Position numbers and translations under genes: made by a program. A DNA stretch of 64,000 nucleotides from Azophilus sp965214305. GTDB taxonomy: Bacteria > Pseudomonadota > Gammaproteobacteria > Pseudomonadales > Azotimanducaceae. How positions within the stretch are numbered: the first letter of the stretch is position 1; every line of letters begins with the position of its first letter. Below, in pieces: positions 37,424 through 45,861 of this stretch. Location of the stretch: NCBI GenBank assembly GCA_965214305.1, contig OZ243949.1, positions 2,294,001 through 2,358,000 on the forward strand. The letters run 5' to 3'. The notes under the pieces were generated by a model. The model had not been told where the DNA came from. It saw nothing but the letters and a program-made list of their open reading frames with translations, and made no database searches.

Positions 37424-37813
37424 TGCGAATCGCAGCTCGCTATTCGCATCTGAACGGCGAGGAATATTTGTTAATACATCGGCCCGCTCTTTGGCAGGAG
37501 ATACTTGATGTCATAGCGGAAGTGAATGCCCGCGCTTGCAAGACTAAAGTTTCCAAAGAGAAAACCATGCCGGGTCGCCGTCGAAGTACAATTTGGAAAG
37601 TACGCCTTCGTCGCGCATGATCTCTTTGTTAAACACCTCGGTTTCTACGTTGCCGACATCGTTGATGTCGGAATCGAGATATTGCCGATGAAATCCCTTG
37701 AGAAAGAGATGTCTAGCGGCGTTCCTTACTATGAGCGGGATTTACTGAACGTATTGAGACAAGGTCGCGGTGTGCCAGCGGTGCCGTTTGTGTTGATTGG
37801 AGTGGAACCCTGA
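37423..37813 (+). pseudogene. BglII/BstYI-type restriction endonuclease remnant
   Basis: Frame 1 from 37423 reads MRIAARYSHLNGEEYLLIH and continues to SKEKTM at about 37571. A different frame then continues from about 37577 with VAVEVQFGKYAFVAHDLFVK, VGIEILPMKSL, SSGVPYYERDLLNVLRQGRG and ends at 37813. In BglII the catalytic Glu and Gln lie in VEVQF, and an essential Asp lies nine residues earlier; that Asp and about 100 residues are gone. Deletion plus frameshift makes it inactive. Partner of the damaged methyltransferase upstream. The family is recalled from BglII, not searched. Confidence 0.75.
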
Positions 37814-37858
37814 CGAACACTTTGCGGACTTCCGCCTCCACCGCAAACCAGTACGCTC

Positions 37859-38668
37859 CTAGATCTGACAATAACGGCAGAACACGGTGCCCCGGCCACC
37901 GAGACGCCGATTCACCAAGGGTTTGGCGCAGTTTCGGCAGGGTTCGCCAGCGCGGCCATAGACGTTTAGCCGCTGTTTAAAATAGCCTGGGCGGCCATTG
38001 CTGCCGACGAAGTCTCGTAATGTTGTTCCGCCCTCGCGCAATGATCGATGCAAAACCGCCTTGATTGCTTGCGCAAGTGCATCGTAAGCCCGGCCTGTCA
38101 CCTTCCCGGCGGCCCGCGTCGGACGGATACCCGCGACAAACAGCGATTCGACGGCGTAGATGTTGCCCACTCCAACAACGATGCGGCTATCCATGATGAA
38201 GTTCTTCACGGCCACCTTGCGGTGCCGGGCGTTCCGTTTCAGATACGCGCCGGTGAAGTCCGGCGTTAGTGGTTCCACCCCCAGGTGCGCCAATAAGCGA
38301 TGCTCCGGGGTGCCCTGTTGCCACCAGAGCACCGAACCGAAGCGGCGAGGGTCGTTGAAGCGCAGCGTTCGGCGGCCGGAGAAATTCAAGTCGATGTGAT
38401 CGTGCTTTGCGGGTTCGTCGCCGGGCGGCGCGAAACGCAGGCTGCCGGACATGCCGAGATGCAAAATCAGCTTGCCCGCGGAAAATTCGAAGAGCAGGTA
38501 TTTGCCTCGCCTCGACAGGGCCAACAGCTTTTCGCTCTGAAGACGGGCGGGAATTTCGACCGGCCAGCGCATCGCCGGGTTGCGAATTACCCAAGATTCC
38601 AGGCTGCGCCCAACAATGCGAGGCTCCAGCCCGCGCCTTGTGGTTTCAACTTCCGGCAGCTCGGGCAT
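37859..38668 (-). CDS. mutM: Formamidopyrimidine-DNA glycosylase
   Basis: 269 residues. It removes 8-oxoguanine and nicks the strand. N-terminal PELPEVETTRRGLEP holds the catalytic Pro and Glu; the H2TH region has NFIMDSRIVVGVGNIYAVESLF; the zinc finger CRNCAKPLVNRRLGGRGTVFCRYC closes the protein. Start at 38668 is fixed by the MPELPEVET beginning; the open frame continues 132 bases upstream. The TAG stop begins the short F1-like sequence TAGGAGC on that strand. Confidence 0.97.
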   Translation of the reverse strand: MPELPEVETTRRGLEPRIVGRSLESWVIRNPAMRWPVEIPARLQSEKLLALSRRGKYLLFEFSAGKLILHLGMSGSLRFAPPGDEPAKHDHIDLNFSGRRTLRFNDPRRFGSVLWWQQGTPEHRLLAHLGVEPLTPDFTGAYLKRNARHRKVAVKNFIMDSRIVVGVGNIYAVESLFVAGIRPTRAAGKVTGRAYDALAQAIKAVLHRSLREGGTTLRDFVGSNGRPGYFKQRLNVYGRAGEPCRNCAKPLVNRRLGGRGTVFCRYCQI

Positions 38669-38732
38669 TGCCGTCCGCGCCCTGCGGGGTTGTGCCGAGA
38701 GGTGGGATGCGGATTGTCGGGATTGCTCCGGG

Positions 38733-38888
38733 TTACTTGATCTTGGCTTCCTTGTACAAGACGTGTTTGCGAGCAACCGGGTCGAATTTCTTGAATTCAA
38801 GTTTGTCCGGCGTACGCCGCTTGTTCTTGTCCGTGGTGTAAAAGTGGCCGGTTCCGGCGGTGGACACGAGTTTGATCTTATCGCGCAT
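38733..38888 (-). CDS. rpmG: 50S ribosomal protein L33
   Basis: 51 residues (MRDKIKLVSTAGTGHFYTTD and on to KHVLYKEAKIK), a proteobacterial L33 without the zinc CxxC pairs. It is too short for many ORF lists. Downstream of rpmB on the same strand with a 103-base gap, the conserved rpmB-rpmG order. Confidence 0.96.
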   Translation of the reverse strand: MRDKIKLVSTAGTGHFYTTDKNKRRTPDKLEFKKFDPVARKHVLYKEAKIK

Positions 38889-38991
38889 GGGATGCTCCGT
38901 TGCGTTCGCTAACGAGGTGCTGCCTCAATTCGATGGGTGGGGAAGATAGGGTTGACGCAAATAGCCGCCACAGATGGGTGGCTTCGGTAGT

Positions 38992-39228
38992 TCAGACCTT
39001 CTCGCCGCGCGCCCGGATATCGGCGAGCACCGAGTCGATGCCAAGCTTGTCGATGATGCGCATGCCCTTGGATGAAACGCGCAGGCGCACATAACGCTTT
39101 TCGCTCGCCACCCAAAATCGGTGGTAGTGGAGGTTCGGCGCGAACCGGCGCCGCGTCTTGTTGTGCGCATGGCTGACATTGTTGCCGACCATTGGCCGCT
39201 TTCCGGTTACCTGACAAACTCGGGACAT
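38992..39228 (-). CDS. rpmB: 50S ribosomal protein L28
   Basis: 78 residues starting MSRVCQVTGKRPMVGNNVSH, the usual L28 N-terminus, with HNKTRRRFAPNLH and VSSKGMRIIDK. First gene of rpmB-rpmG. The CxxC zinc pair of some L28 proteins is absent. Confidence 0.97.
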   Translation of the reverse strand: MSRVCQVTGKRPMVGNNVSHAHNKTRRRFAPNLHYHRFWVASEKRYVRLRVSSKGMRIIDKLGIDSVLADIRARGEKV

Positions 39229-39344
39229 GTCGGAGCCTGAAAAAAGGGAGCGCCGGTTTATACCAAAGGGCGCTTGATGCGTCTAGCCTGGGGTGCCCAA
39301 AACCGATTTGGCCAGCCGCAATACAAGACCCCTGCCCCCCGCGT

Positions 39345-40184
39345 TCAGCGGCTGGCGCGATACGGGGACAAGGTTCCGCCATCCACGGTCACCCGGTGCA
39401 TCAGGCGACGCTCCCCCGGGTAGTCGTTAAGGGCATGGTGCCAAGTGGCCCGGTTATCCCAAAACGCGACACTGCCGGCTTCCCAATGAAAACGGCAACA
39501 GTGCTCATCGCGTATCGCAACAGCGTAGAGATGCTCAAGCAAGGGACGCGATTCTTCGTCGGTCCAGCCATCGATGCGCAGGGTGAACCCCGGGTTGACA
39601 TAAAGTGTCGGCTTGCCCGACCGCGGATGCCGTATCACGACCGGATGTACGGCATCTTGGTTGGCTTGCTCGATGTTGTGAAAACGCTTGTCTTGGAGGC
39701 GCGCATAGGCCCCGTTCGATCCGAAAATGTGGCTGCTGGAATGTACGGCGCTCAATCCGGCAAGGGTACTTCTCAGGCCAGGGGAGAGCGCTTCGTATGC
39801 CTTGTACATATTCGCGAACAAGGTATCGCCGCCCGCACTCGGCAACTCCAGCGCATACAGCATCGAGCCGAGCGCCGGCGCTTCGTCGTAGGAGTGGTCG
39901 GTATGCCAGCCCCCGCCGATATTATGTTTTTGGTGAGGCTCCTTGAGCACTAGGGCGACCTCGGGATGCTCGGGTACGGGCGTGAAGAACCGATTGACAT
40001 TGATTGGCCCGAACCGCCGGGCCACCGCCAGTTGGCTATCCGGCGTCAGCGTCTGATCGCGGAAGAAAACCACACCGTATTCGCCCTGCGCATCGGCGAC
40101 GGCCATCACCTCCTCATCCGACATGGCACACAAGTCGACGCCCCGCACCTCCGCACCGCAGTTATCCAAGGGTTTGATTTCCAT
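39345..40184 (-). CDS. TauD/TfdA-family 2-oxoglutarate dioxygenase
   Basis: 279 residues. The iron ligands are visible: GGWHTDHSYDEAPALGSML (HxD) and the distal His in HRVTVDGG, with Arg for 2-oxoglutarate in GERRLMHR. N-terminal GAEVRGVDL and GVVFFRDQ fit the family. It would hydroxylate a small substrate such as a sulfonate, phenoxyacid or amino-acid derivative; no transporter or pathway partner is adjacent. GGGAGG precedes the ATG at 40184. Divergent from the restriction-modification pair, start codons 56 bases apart. Confidence 0.88.
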   Translation of the reverse strand: MEIKPLDNCGAEVRGVDLCAMSDEEVMAVADAQGEYGVVFFRDQTLTPDSQLAVARRFGPINVNRFFTPVPEHPEVALVLKEPHQKHNIGGGWHTDHSYDEAPALGSMLYALELPSAGGDTLFANMYKAYEALSPGLRSTLAGLSAVHSSSHIFGSNGAYARLQDKRFHNIEQANQDAVHPVVIRHPRSGKPTLYVNPGFTLRIDGWTDEESRPLLEHLYAVAIRDEHCCRFHWEAGSVAFWDNRATWHHALNDYPGERRLMHRVTVDGGTLSPYRASR

Positions 40185-40240
40185 TAAACCTCCCAGGCCC
40201 CCGTTCGACACTCGTACGCCATTATGTCACGATTCGTCCC

Positions 40241-41497
40241 GTGGAAAACGCCAACTTCCAAACCGAGTTCAGAAGACTCAGGCTCAACGCGGGCCTTAGT
40301 GTCTCCGAGGCTGCGACGGCAACAGGTTACACCAAACGCACCATCCATCGATGGGACCGTGGCGAAACAATCCCAAGGAAAGCGGCGGTCGAATACCTCC
40401 GTGGACAGCAGACCATCCCCGCCGTCTGCGCCGATGCCCCTTTTGATTTCACGTTTATCGATCTGTTCGCGGGTATTGGGGGCTTTCGTCTCGGCTTTGA
40501 ATCCATAGGCGGTATTTGCGTTTTCACATCTGAATGGAACCGCTTTTGCCAGTTGACCTACCAAGCGAACTTCAAAACTGAAAGACTGATCGCGGGCGAT
40601 ATCACCACGATTCCAGCGGAGGTGGTTCCTCCTCACGACATGCTGCTCGCTGGTTTCCCGTGTCAGCCGTTTTCAATTGCGGGCGTATCGAAGAAAAATT
40701 CTCTCAACCGGCCTCACGGATTTCGATGCGAGAGCCAAGGGACTCTTTTTTTTGATGTGGCGAGGATCATTGCTTATCACCGGCCACCTTTCTTCTTGCT
40801 CGAAAACGTTAAAAATCTGCTCAATCATGATCAAGGGCGCACATTTGGCGTAATACGCGACACGCTCGAAACCGACCTCGGCTACCATCTCGACACGAGC
40901 GTGATCAACGCCCGTTCATGGGTGCCCCAGCACCGTGAGCGTATCTTTCTTGCGGGTTTCCGAGACGCAACAGACTTCTCATTCGACGACATGCCCATTC
41001 CCAGCTTGTCGGATGGTCCGCGTCTCGCCTCTATTCTGCATCCCGAGGATGGCTCAGAGGCACCCGAGGAGGGCTATACTGAAGGTCCGCTTGCCAAGGT
41101 TGCGTCTCGCTATACATTATCGGAACACCTTTGGGGGTATCTTCAAGCCTACGCGGAGAAACATCGACGGAAGGGTAACGGCTTCGGGTTTGGCCTGGTC
41201 GGCCCCAACGATGTTGCCCGCACTCTGTCAGCCCGGTACTACAAGGATGGATCGGAAATCCTTGTGCGCCAACCGGGAAGGCCGCCGCGCCGCCTAACTC
41301 CCAGGGAGTGCGCTCGATTGATGGGCTTTGACGGCCCGGGCGCTTCCGGTTTCCGAATTCCCGTATCCGATACGCAGGCGTACCGTCAATTCGGAAATGC
41401 GGTTGCCGTACCGGTGGCGAAGGCGATCGCGCGCCATTTGGCGCCCAAGATGGCATCTGCGTTGCAGCGTCAAAAATCCCTTTTTGAACACCAATGA
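40241..41497 (+). CDS. DNA cytosine-5 methyltransferase (EcoRII/Dcm-type) with N-terminal HTH
   Basis: 418 residues. Residues 1-55 form an XRE-like helix-turn-helix (LNAGLSVSEAATATGYTKRTIHRWDRG). The methyltransferase follows with FIDLFAGIGGFRLGFE, the catalytic GFPCQPFSIAG, LLENVKNLLNHD, SWVPQHRERIFLAGF and the C-terminal QFGNAVAVPVAKAI. The HTH extension is known in M.EcoRII/M.SsoII relatives, where it represses the methyltransferase gene. Together with the downstream EcoRII-like nuclease the likely target is CCWGG, which is inference. Starts GTG. TGA/ATG overlap with the nuclease gene. Confidence 0.92.
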   Translation: MENANFQTEFRRLRLNAGLSVSEAATATGYTKRTIHRWDRGETIPRKAAVEYLRGQQTIPAVCADAPFDFTFIDLFAGIGGFRLGFESIGGICVFTSEWNRFCQLTYQANFKTERLIAGDITTIPAEVVPPHDMLLAGFPCQPFSIAGVSKKNSLNRPHGFRCESQGTLFFDVARIIAYHRPPFFLLENVKNLLNHDQGRTFGVIRDTLETDLGYHLDTSVINARSWVPQHRERIFLAGFRDATDFSFDDMPIPSLSDGPRLASILHPEDGSEAPEEGYTEGPLAKVASRYTLSEHLWGYLQAYAEKHRRKGNGFGFGLVGPNDVARTLSARYYKDGSEILVRQPGRPPRRLTPRECARLMGFDGPGASGFRIPVSDTQAYRQFGNAVAVPVAKAIARHLAPKMASALQRQKSLFEHQ

Positions 41498-42699
41498 AGT
41501 ACGGTCAGCTACGCGATCATTTCAGGGGTGTGGGTGCCAAGCTATTAGCGGCGGTTGATGCCGAGCCAAAAAGCTCCAATCAACACGAGATAGGCACTAC
41601 CAAGGCCATGCGGCAAGAGTTTTTGGGGGAAACCCGCAGGATGAATTTCCCTGCAGTTTACATTTGGCTTAGCCACGACGAAGACACAATCGTCGTCGAT
41701 TCCACGGCAACCTACTACAACACGCGGGAAGGCCAGCCCCACCGTAGCGCAGAGTGGCGAATCTACTACAAGTCGAATGCGGTGACGGAAACGATGCATG
41801 CGGGAGATGCCCTGTTTCTCGCGATTGACAGTGCGGAAACGCTCTACTTCATCGTAACCCCCGCCGAGTCGACCGGCGCACGTCAGTTGTCTTGGCTTTT
41901 CGGGGTGCAACCCGGTGGGAGTTTTGATGTTAAGGGCTTCGGTGCGGATGGCCCCAAACTCGATTTCGCTGCCCACTTGATCTTGGACGAATTGGGTATC
42001 GAGTTCGAAGACTCCGAGGCGGCGAAACTTGATGCGATCATTGAGCCATTGGGCACCGAATTTCCTAGTACGGCTTATTTCTCAGATCTCGCGAGAAAAT
42101 CATCGCCGCCTGTTTCCCCACTCGACGACCCTGATCGGGCTCTCCTAACTTGGCTTACCCATGAAGAAGCTCTGTTTCGGCGGCTTGAACGACGAGTGGT
42201 AGCTGATCGTCTTGAGCGGGGTTTTTTCGAATCTGGCGGTGCCGATGTTGACGGATTCATCCGGTTCTCACTAGGGGTACAGAATAGGAGGAAATCCCGC
42301 ATGGGCTATTCGCTCGAACACCAACTTGCGGCCGTGTTTGACGCCTACGAAATATCCTACGTTCGCGGTGCCGTTACCGAGAAAGGTCAGCGCCCGGACT
42401 TTCTATTTCCGAGTATTCGAGCGTATCGGGCCGCGCCTCCGAAGGGAGCCACTAGCCTCACCATGTTGGGCGCGAAATCCACCTGTAAGGATCGATGGCG
42501 GCAGGTGCTTGTCGAGGCGTCCAAAATCTCGCGGAAACATCTTTTGACCCTTGAACCCGGTATTTCCCAAGCTCAGACAGCACAGATGGAATCACATAAC
42601 GTGCAGTTGGTAGTGCCCGAACCCACCCACACCACTTATACGCCTGATCAACGCGATTGGCTGTGGACGCTCGGTGACTTTGTGCAAGCGGTGATTTGA
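41494..42699 (+). CDS. EcoRII-like type IIE restriction endonuclease
   Basis: 401 residues, near the length of EcoRII. An N-terminal effector-type domain (MKYGQLRDHFRGVGAKLLAAVDAE and on) precedes the catalytic half: RRKSRMGYSLEHQLAAVFDA, VTEKGQRPDFLFPSIRAY, LGAKSTCKDRWRQVLVEASK and ISQAQTAQM. PD and AK in these blocks are the expected PD...xxK active site. ATG overlaps the methyltransferase stop, so both genes are translated together. The frame is intact, suggesting a working system. Confidence 0.9.
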   Translation: MKYGQLRDHFRGVGAKLLAAVDAEPKSSNQHEIGTTKAMRQEFLGETRRMNFPAVYIWLSHDEDTIVVDSTATYYNTREGQPHRSAEWRIYYKSNAVTETMHAGDALFLAIDSAETLYFIVTPAESTGARQLSWLFGVQPGGSFDVKGFGADGPKLDFAAHLILDELGIEFEDSEAAKLDAIIEPLGTEFPSTAYFSDLARKSSPPVSPLDDPDRALLTWLTHEEALFRRLERRVVADRLERGFFESGGADVDGFIRFSLGVQNRRKSRMGYSLEHQLAAVFDAYEISYVRGAVTEKGQRPDFLFPSIRAYRAAPPKGATSLTMLGAKSTCKDRWRQVLVEASKISRKHLLTLEPGISQAQTAQMESHNVQLVVPEPTHTTYTPDQRDWLWTLGDFVQAVI

Positions 42700-42738
42700 T
42701 GCAAGGGGGTAAATCACCTAATTCCGACAGGCTTCTGG

Positions 42739-42763
42739 CCCGACCCATGCATGAATAGGTCGG
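42739..42763. repeat. F6 short palindrome
   Basis: CCGACCCATGCATGAATAGG followed by TCGG is a near-perfect palindrome. Similar pieces lie at 21371-21388 and 61246-61269. It lies in the 79-base gap between the EcoRII-like gene and the CoA-transferase gene, which converge. Confidence 0.5.
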
Positions 42764-42778
42764 TCTAGCTCAGCAGCC

Positions 42779-45115
42779 TCACAGATCACCAAGCACGCTT
42801 TGCGTGTGCTCGCCCATTTTGGGCGACTCGCCGTAGATTTTTAGTGGTGTCTTGAGGAACTGGAACGGAAAGCCCTTGACCATTTTGTCCGCCGGGGTGC
42901 GGGCAAATGCCCAGCCTTCGCGAATTGCGGGCTCGAGCGCGGCCTCGGCACCGGTGTTGGCCTTGTGGGCGGCGATGCCCAACGGGCGCAAGGTGCGGCA
43001 GGCCACCTCGGCGGGCCGATTGGCGAGCCAGGCCGCCAGTTCCCCGGCAACCTGCTCGTCGGCGCATCCCAGTTGTTGCGCCAGACGCAAATTCGCTCCG
43101 GTATTTGGAACCGTTACGCAAAGCCAGCCGTCCTCGACCTTGAAAATGTCTTGAAGCGTGGCGTTGAGGCTGCTGTTGCCCGGAAATGTCCGCTCGGATT
43201 CGATTTCCGATTCCAAGCTCGCGGCACCGATCCGTTCACCGACCGCCAGGCTGGTCACCTCGCGTTGCGATACATCGATATGCATGCCCGTGCCAAGTTC
43301 GCGTGCCTTGAGCAGTGCCGCCAAGGCCGCGCCGGCGCCGTAGAGGCAAACGATTTGGTCGGGATAGTTCAGATTGCGCCCGCTGATGTAGCAGGGGCCT
43401 TGGGCGTAACCGGTTAGCGACGCCACGCCGCCGATGGCCTCAAGGGTGGAGCCGAAACTCACATGGGCAGAACCGGGGCCGGAGGCGCCTTGGCCGGAAA
43501 TGGACGCAAGCACAATGCGCGGATTGGCGGCCTTGAGCACGGCATAGCCAATCCCCAGGCGCTCCATGACCCCACGACGAAAGTTCTCCACCACGATGTC
43601 GGCCTTGGCCGCCAGCTTGAGGAAAATTTCCCGGCCGGCCTCGGTCTTGAGATCGATGTTGACGCCGAGCTTGTTGCGATTGTTGAACGTGAACAGTGGT
43701 GAATCGCCCTTGATTCCGGGCCAGACGCGAAATGGGTCCGAGTAGGTTTCCGATTCCACTTTGATGACCCGGGCACCGAGGTCGGCCAGCAGCGTCGAAG
43801 TTACCGAGCCGGCGGTGAAGATGCCCAAATCCAATACCGTCATGCCCGCCAGCGGCAATGCCTCGCTGGACGGCTCATCGTCACTGCGGGGTACATGGGT
43901 TGCGCCTATGGACAGGTCGCCGATTGCGGAGGTCGCCGGTTGAGCGGGGCCTCGGGATGCCGCGGGGTGATTTGGCGCGGTGCCCTCAGCAGTGCTTGCA
44001 TCGCCGCTTGCAAATCCCGTGCAGCTGTCCGTGCCATCATTTGCGGCGGGCTCTGTCGGCATGGCCGTACCTTCCACCGTTATAGGTAAGCCCGGCAATT
44101 CGATAACGCGGTCCAAGCCGTGCTGTACGGATGCGAAATAATGGCGATAGCGGTAACCGGCATCCTTCAGCAAGTCCGCTCCGTAGAGCACGGGTCCGCC
44201 GGGAATGGCGCAGCGCTGGCAAAAGGCATAGAGAGCCTCGCGCGTTTGCGGGCGCGCCCAGTCCGCCAGAATTTTGTTGAGCGCGGCGGCGTTTTTGGCG
44301 CGCCGTCCCGGGCTTTTGAAGCGGTCATCTTCTAAGCGAGGGTCGTTTACAGCGGCGCGTATTTCGTCCCAGTTGGGGGGTAGGTGCAGAAATGCGAAAT
44401 AGCCGTCGGCGCAACGCAGCACCGGCGCTTGGGCGGCGTAACCTTCGCGCCGAATCGGAAAACCCAGGGTGCCGGCGGCGATACCCTTCCAGTTAACCCA
44501 GGCAAGAGCGTCCAGAGCGTTCACTTCCGCGCAGTCCGCCTGGCCGCCGAGCCGGCGTTTGGCAAGCAGCGCCATGGCCGCGCAAAAGGCCGCATAGCCG
44601 GTGGAATAGGCCACTTGATGGCCGCCCATCGCCAAAGGTTGCCCGTCCGGTTCGCCGAAGAGATCCGTTAGGCCGACCAGCCCCTGGATGCCGAGATCCG
44701 AGGTTGGCGCCTCGTCGAGCCCGGCACCGGGGCGCCCGCAGCTTACCCGCACGGTACTCAATGCGCTTTCGATCTTGGGGTGTTCTTCCGCCATCCCGGC
44801 GGTGCTCAGAACCGCCAGTTGCGATCTGCGCAACGCATCGTCGGCCGCGGCTTCGTCAATCCCTGTTTTGCCCCGATGCAAAAATGTTGCAAGCACGCTG
44901 CCCGCAGACAGATCTTCCAGCGGAGCACTGCGAAGACTTGATAGCGCGTCCTTAGCTGGCTCGACGCGCACGACTGTGGCGCCCAGATCGGCCAGTAGAC
45001 GGCCCGTAAAGGCCACGGCCACCTGCACCAGCTCAGGGGCGGAAGCCGCCGCCCACTCCACCACAGGAACCGATTGCAGCAGCGTACTTGGGGACAATGC
45101 TTGCGAATGAGTCAT
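42779..45115 (-). CDS. Double-domain CaiB/BaiF CoA-transferase
   Basis: 778 residues, two class III CoA-transferase units in one chain. The N-terminal unit (about 1-340) has RLLADLGATVVRVEPAKD and YAAFCAAMALLAKRRL but looks degenerate; an Ala/Thr-rich linker (about 345-410) follows. The C-terminal unit begins LPLAGMTVLDLGIFTAGSVTSTLLADLGARVIKVES and has FNNRNKLGVNIDLKTEAGRE, DIVVENFRRGVMERLGIGY and NYPDQIVCLYGAGAALAAL with the catalytic Asp. It would move CoA between carboxylic acids. Tandem CaiB proteins of this length exist; substrate unknown. Confidence 0.88.
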   Translation of the reverse strand: MTHSQALSPSTLLQSVPVVEWAAASAPELVQVAVAFTGRLLADLGATVVRVEPAKDALSSLRSAPLEDLSAGSVLATFLHRGKTGIDEAAADDALRRSQLAVLSTAGMAEEHPKIESALSTVRVSCGRPGAGLDEAPTSDLGIQGLVGLTDLFGEPDGQPLAMGGHQVAYSTGYAAFCAAMALLAKRRLGGQADCAEVNALDALAWVNWKGIAAGTLGFPIRREGYAAQAPVLRCADGYFAFLHLPPNWDEIRAAVNDPRLEDDRFKSPGRRAKNAAALNKILADWARPQTREALYAFCQRCAIPGGPVLYGADLLKDAGYRYRHYFASVQHGLDRVIELPGLPITVEGTAMPTEPAANDGTDSCTGFASGDASTAEGTAPNHPAASRGPAQPATSAIGDLSIGATHVPRSDDEPSSEALPLAGMTVLDLGIFTAGSVTSTLLADLGARVIKVESETYSDPFRVWPGIKGDSPLFTFNNRNKLGVNIDLKTEAGREIFLKLAAKADIVVENFRRGVMERLGIGYAVLKAANPRIVLASISGQGASGPGSAHVSFGSTLEAIGGVASLTGYAQGPCYISGRNLNYPDQIVCLYGAGAALAALLKARELGTGMHIDVSQREVTSLAVGERIGAASLESEIESERTFPGNSSLNATLQDIFKVEDGWLCVTVPNTGANLRLAQQLGCADEQVAGELAAWLANRPAEVACRTLRPLGIAAHKANTGAEAALEPAIREGWAFARTPADKMVKGFPFQFLKTPLKIYGESPKMGEHTQSVLGDL

Positions 45116-45319
45116 ATTATCGGCGGGATACGGAGCATCTGCAGATTACGGTGCTATCCTCTCATGTTTTTTCGGTTTAATTTCATGCTCTATAAGGAGT
45201 TTATTCTAGAAAGCAGCTTAAGAAAGCACTGATTGGATCAACGCAATTACAATCATTTTTGCAACTTTTCACCATTGCGGTCCGCTCGCTCCCGGCGACA
45301 TGGCGGGGAGCAGCTCCCC
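45116..45319. other. AT-rich promoter region between CoA-transferase and small membrane gene
   Basis: Contains ATAAGGAGTTTATT on the plus strand and several A/T tracts, consistent with a promoter for the CoA-transferase on the minus strand. No ORF with support; an 80-codon frame at 45201-45443 on the minus strand is not convincing. Confidence 0.35.
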
Positions 45320-45808
45320 TCACGGCTTCACCCTCGATCCGCGCCATGCTATGCCACGATGCATGCAAAAGTAGCCGCAGTAAGTTCGCGACCAAGAACA
45401 AGAACCCGGGAGCCATGTGGTGGCGTCCAGACTTGAACGACACTCGGGCTTTGGATTGGTGGAGTCGGGCACTTGCACCGTCAACAGTTGTGTTGCATGT
45501 CCGCTGGGAAGTTGCCCGGAAATGTGCCTATAGACTTCGTACCAACCCTTGCCGAGAACGACAACTTTGCCGCCAACTGCACAGAAACCGAGTACGGCAA
45601 GGGGGGCCATCACTGGAGCCGCGAGGGGGATCAGGGCGGGGAAGGCCAAGACGACAACGGCCATTAGACCGGAGATGGCAGCGCCAACACTAGCTGATAG
45701 GGCGACTTTCCGGCCAAGAGCGTAATCCAATACGGACATGAGCCTGAAGGGATGGGTATTGTCTGAGCGGCGGGCGTGGCTGGGATGGTTGCTGAGGAGG
45801 GCGTCCAT
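45320..45808 (-). CDS. Small putative membrane protein
   Basis: 162 residues from an ATG at 45808 with GGAGG 11 bases upstream. One long hydrophobic stretch (VALSASVGAAISGLMAVVVL and then LAFPALIPLAAPVMAPLAVLGF) would form two membrane segments near residues 35-80. The C-terminal 40 residues are Cys- and Ser-rich and may not be real coding sequence. Divergent from the surface-protein gene, whose start lies 53 bases away. No family recognised; called with low confidence. Confidence 0.35.
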   Translation of the reverse strand: MDALLSNHPSHARRSDNTHPFRLMSVLDYALGRKVALSASVGAAISGLMAVVVLAFPALIPLAAPVMAPLAVLGFCAVGGKVVVLGKGWYEVYRHISGQLPSGHATQLLTVQVPDSTNPKPECRSSLDATTWLPGSCSWSRTYCGYFCMHRGIAWRGSRVKP

Positions 45809-45861
45809 CTCATAAGATGCCTCCGGTACCGCAACGTATGAATCCCACCGAGAAGGCAGCG

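Noticed and set aside
45201..45443. 80-codon minus-strand frame near the CoA-transferase promoter
   Set aside because: No ribosome-binding site, no membrane or domain pattern beyond chance, and it overlaps the better candidate at 45320-45808.
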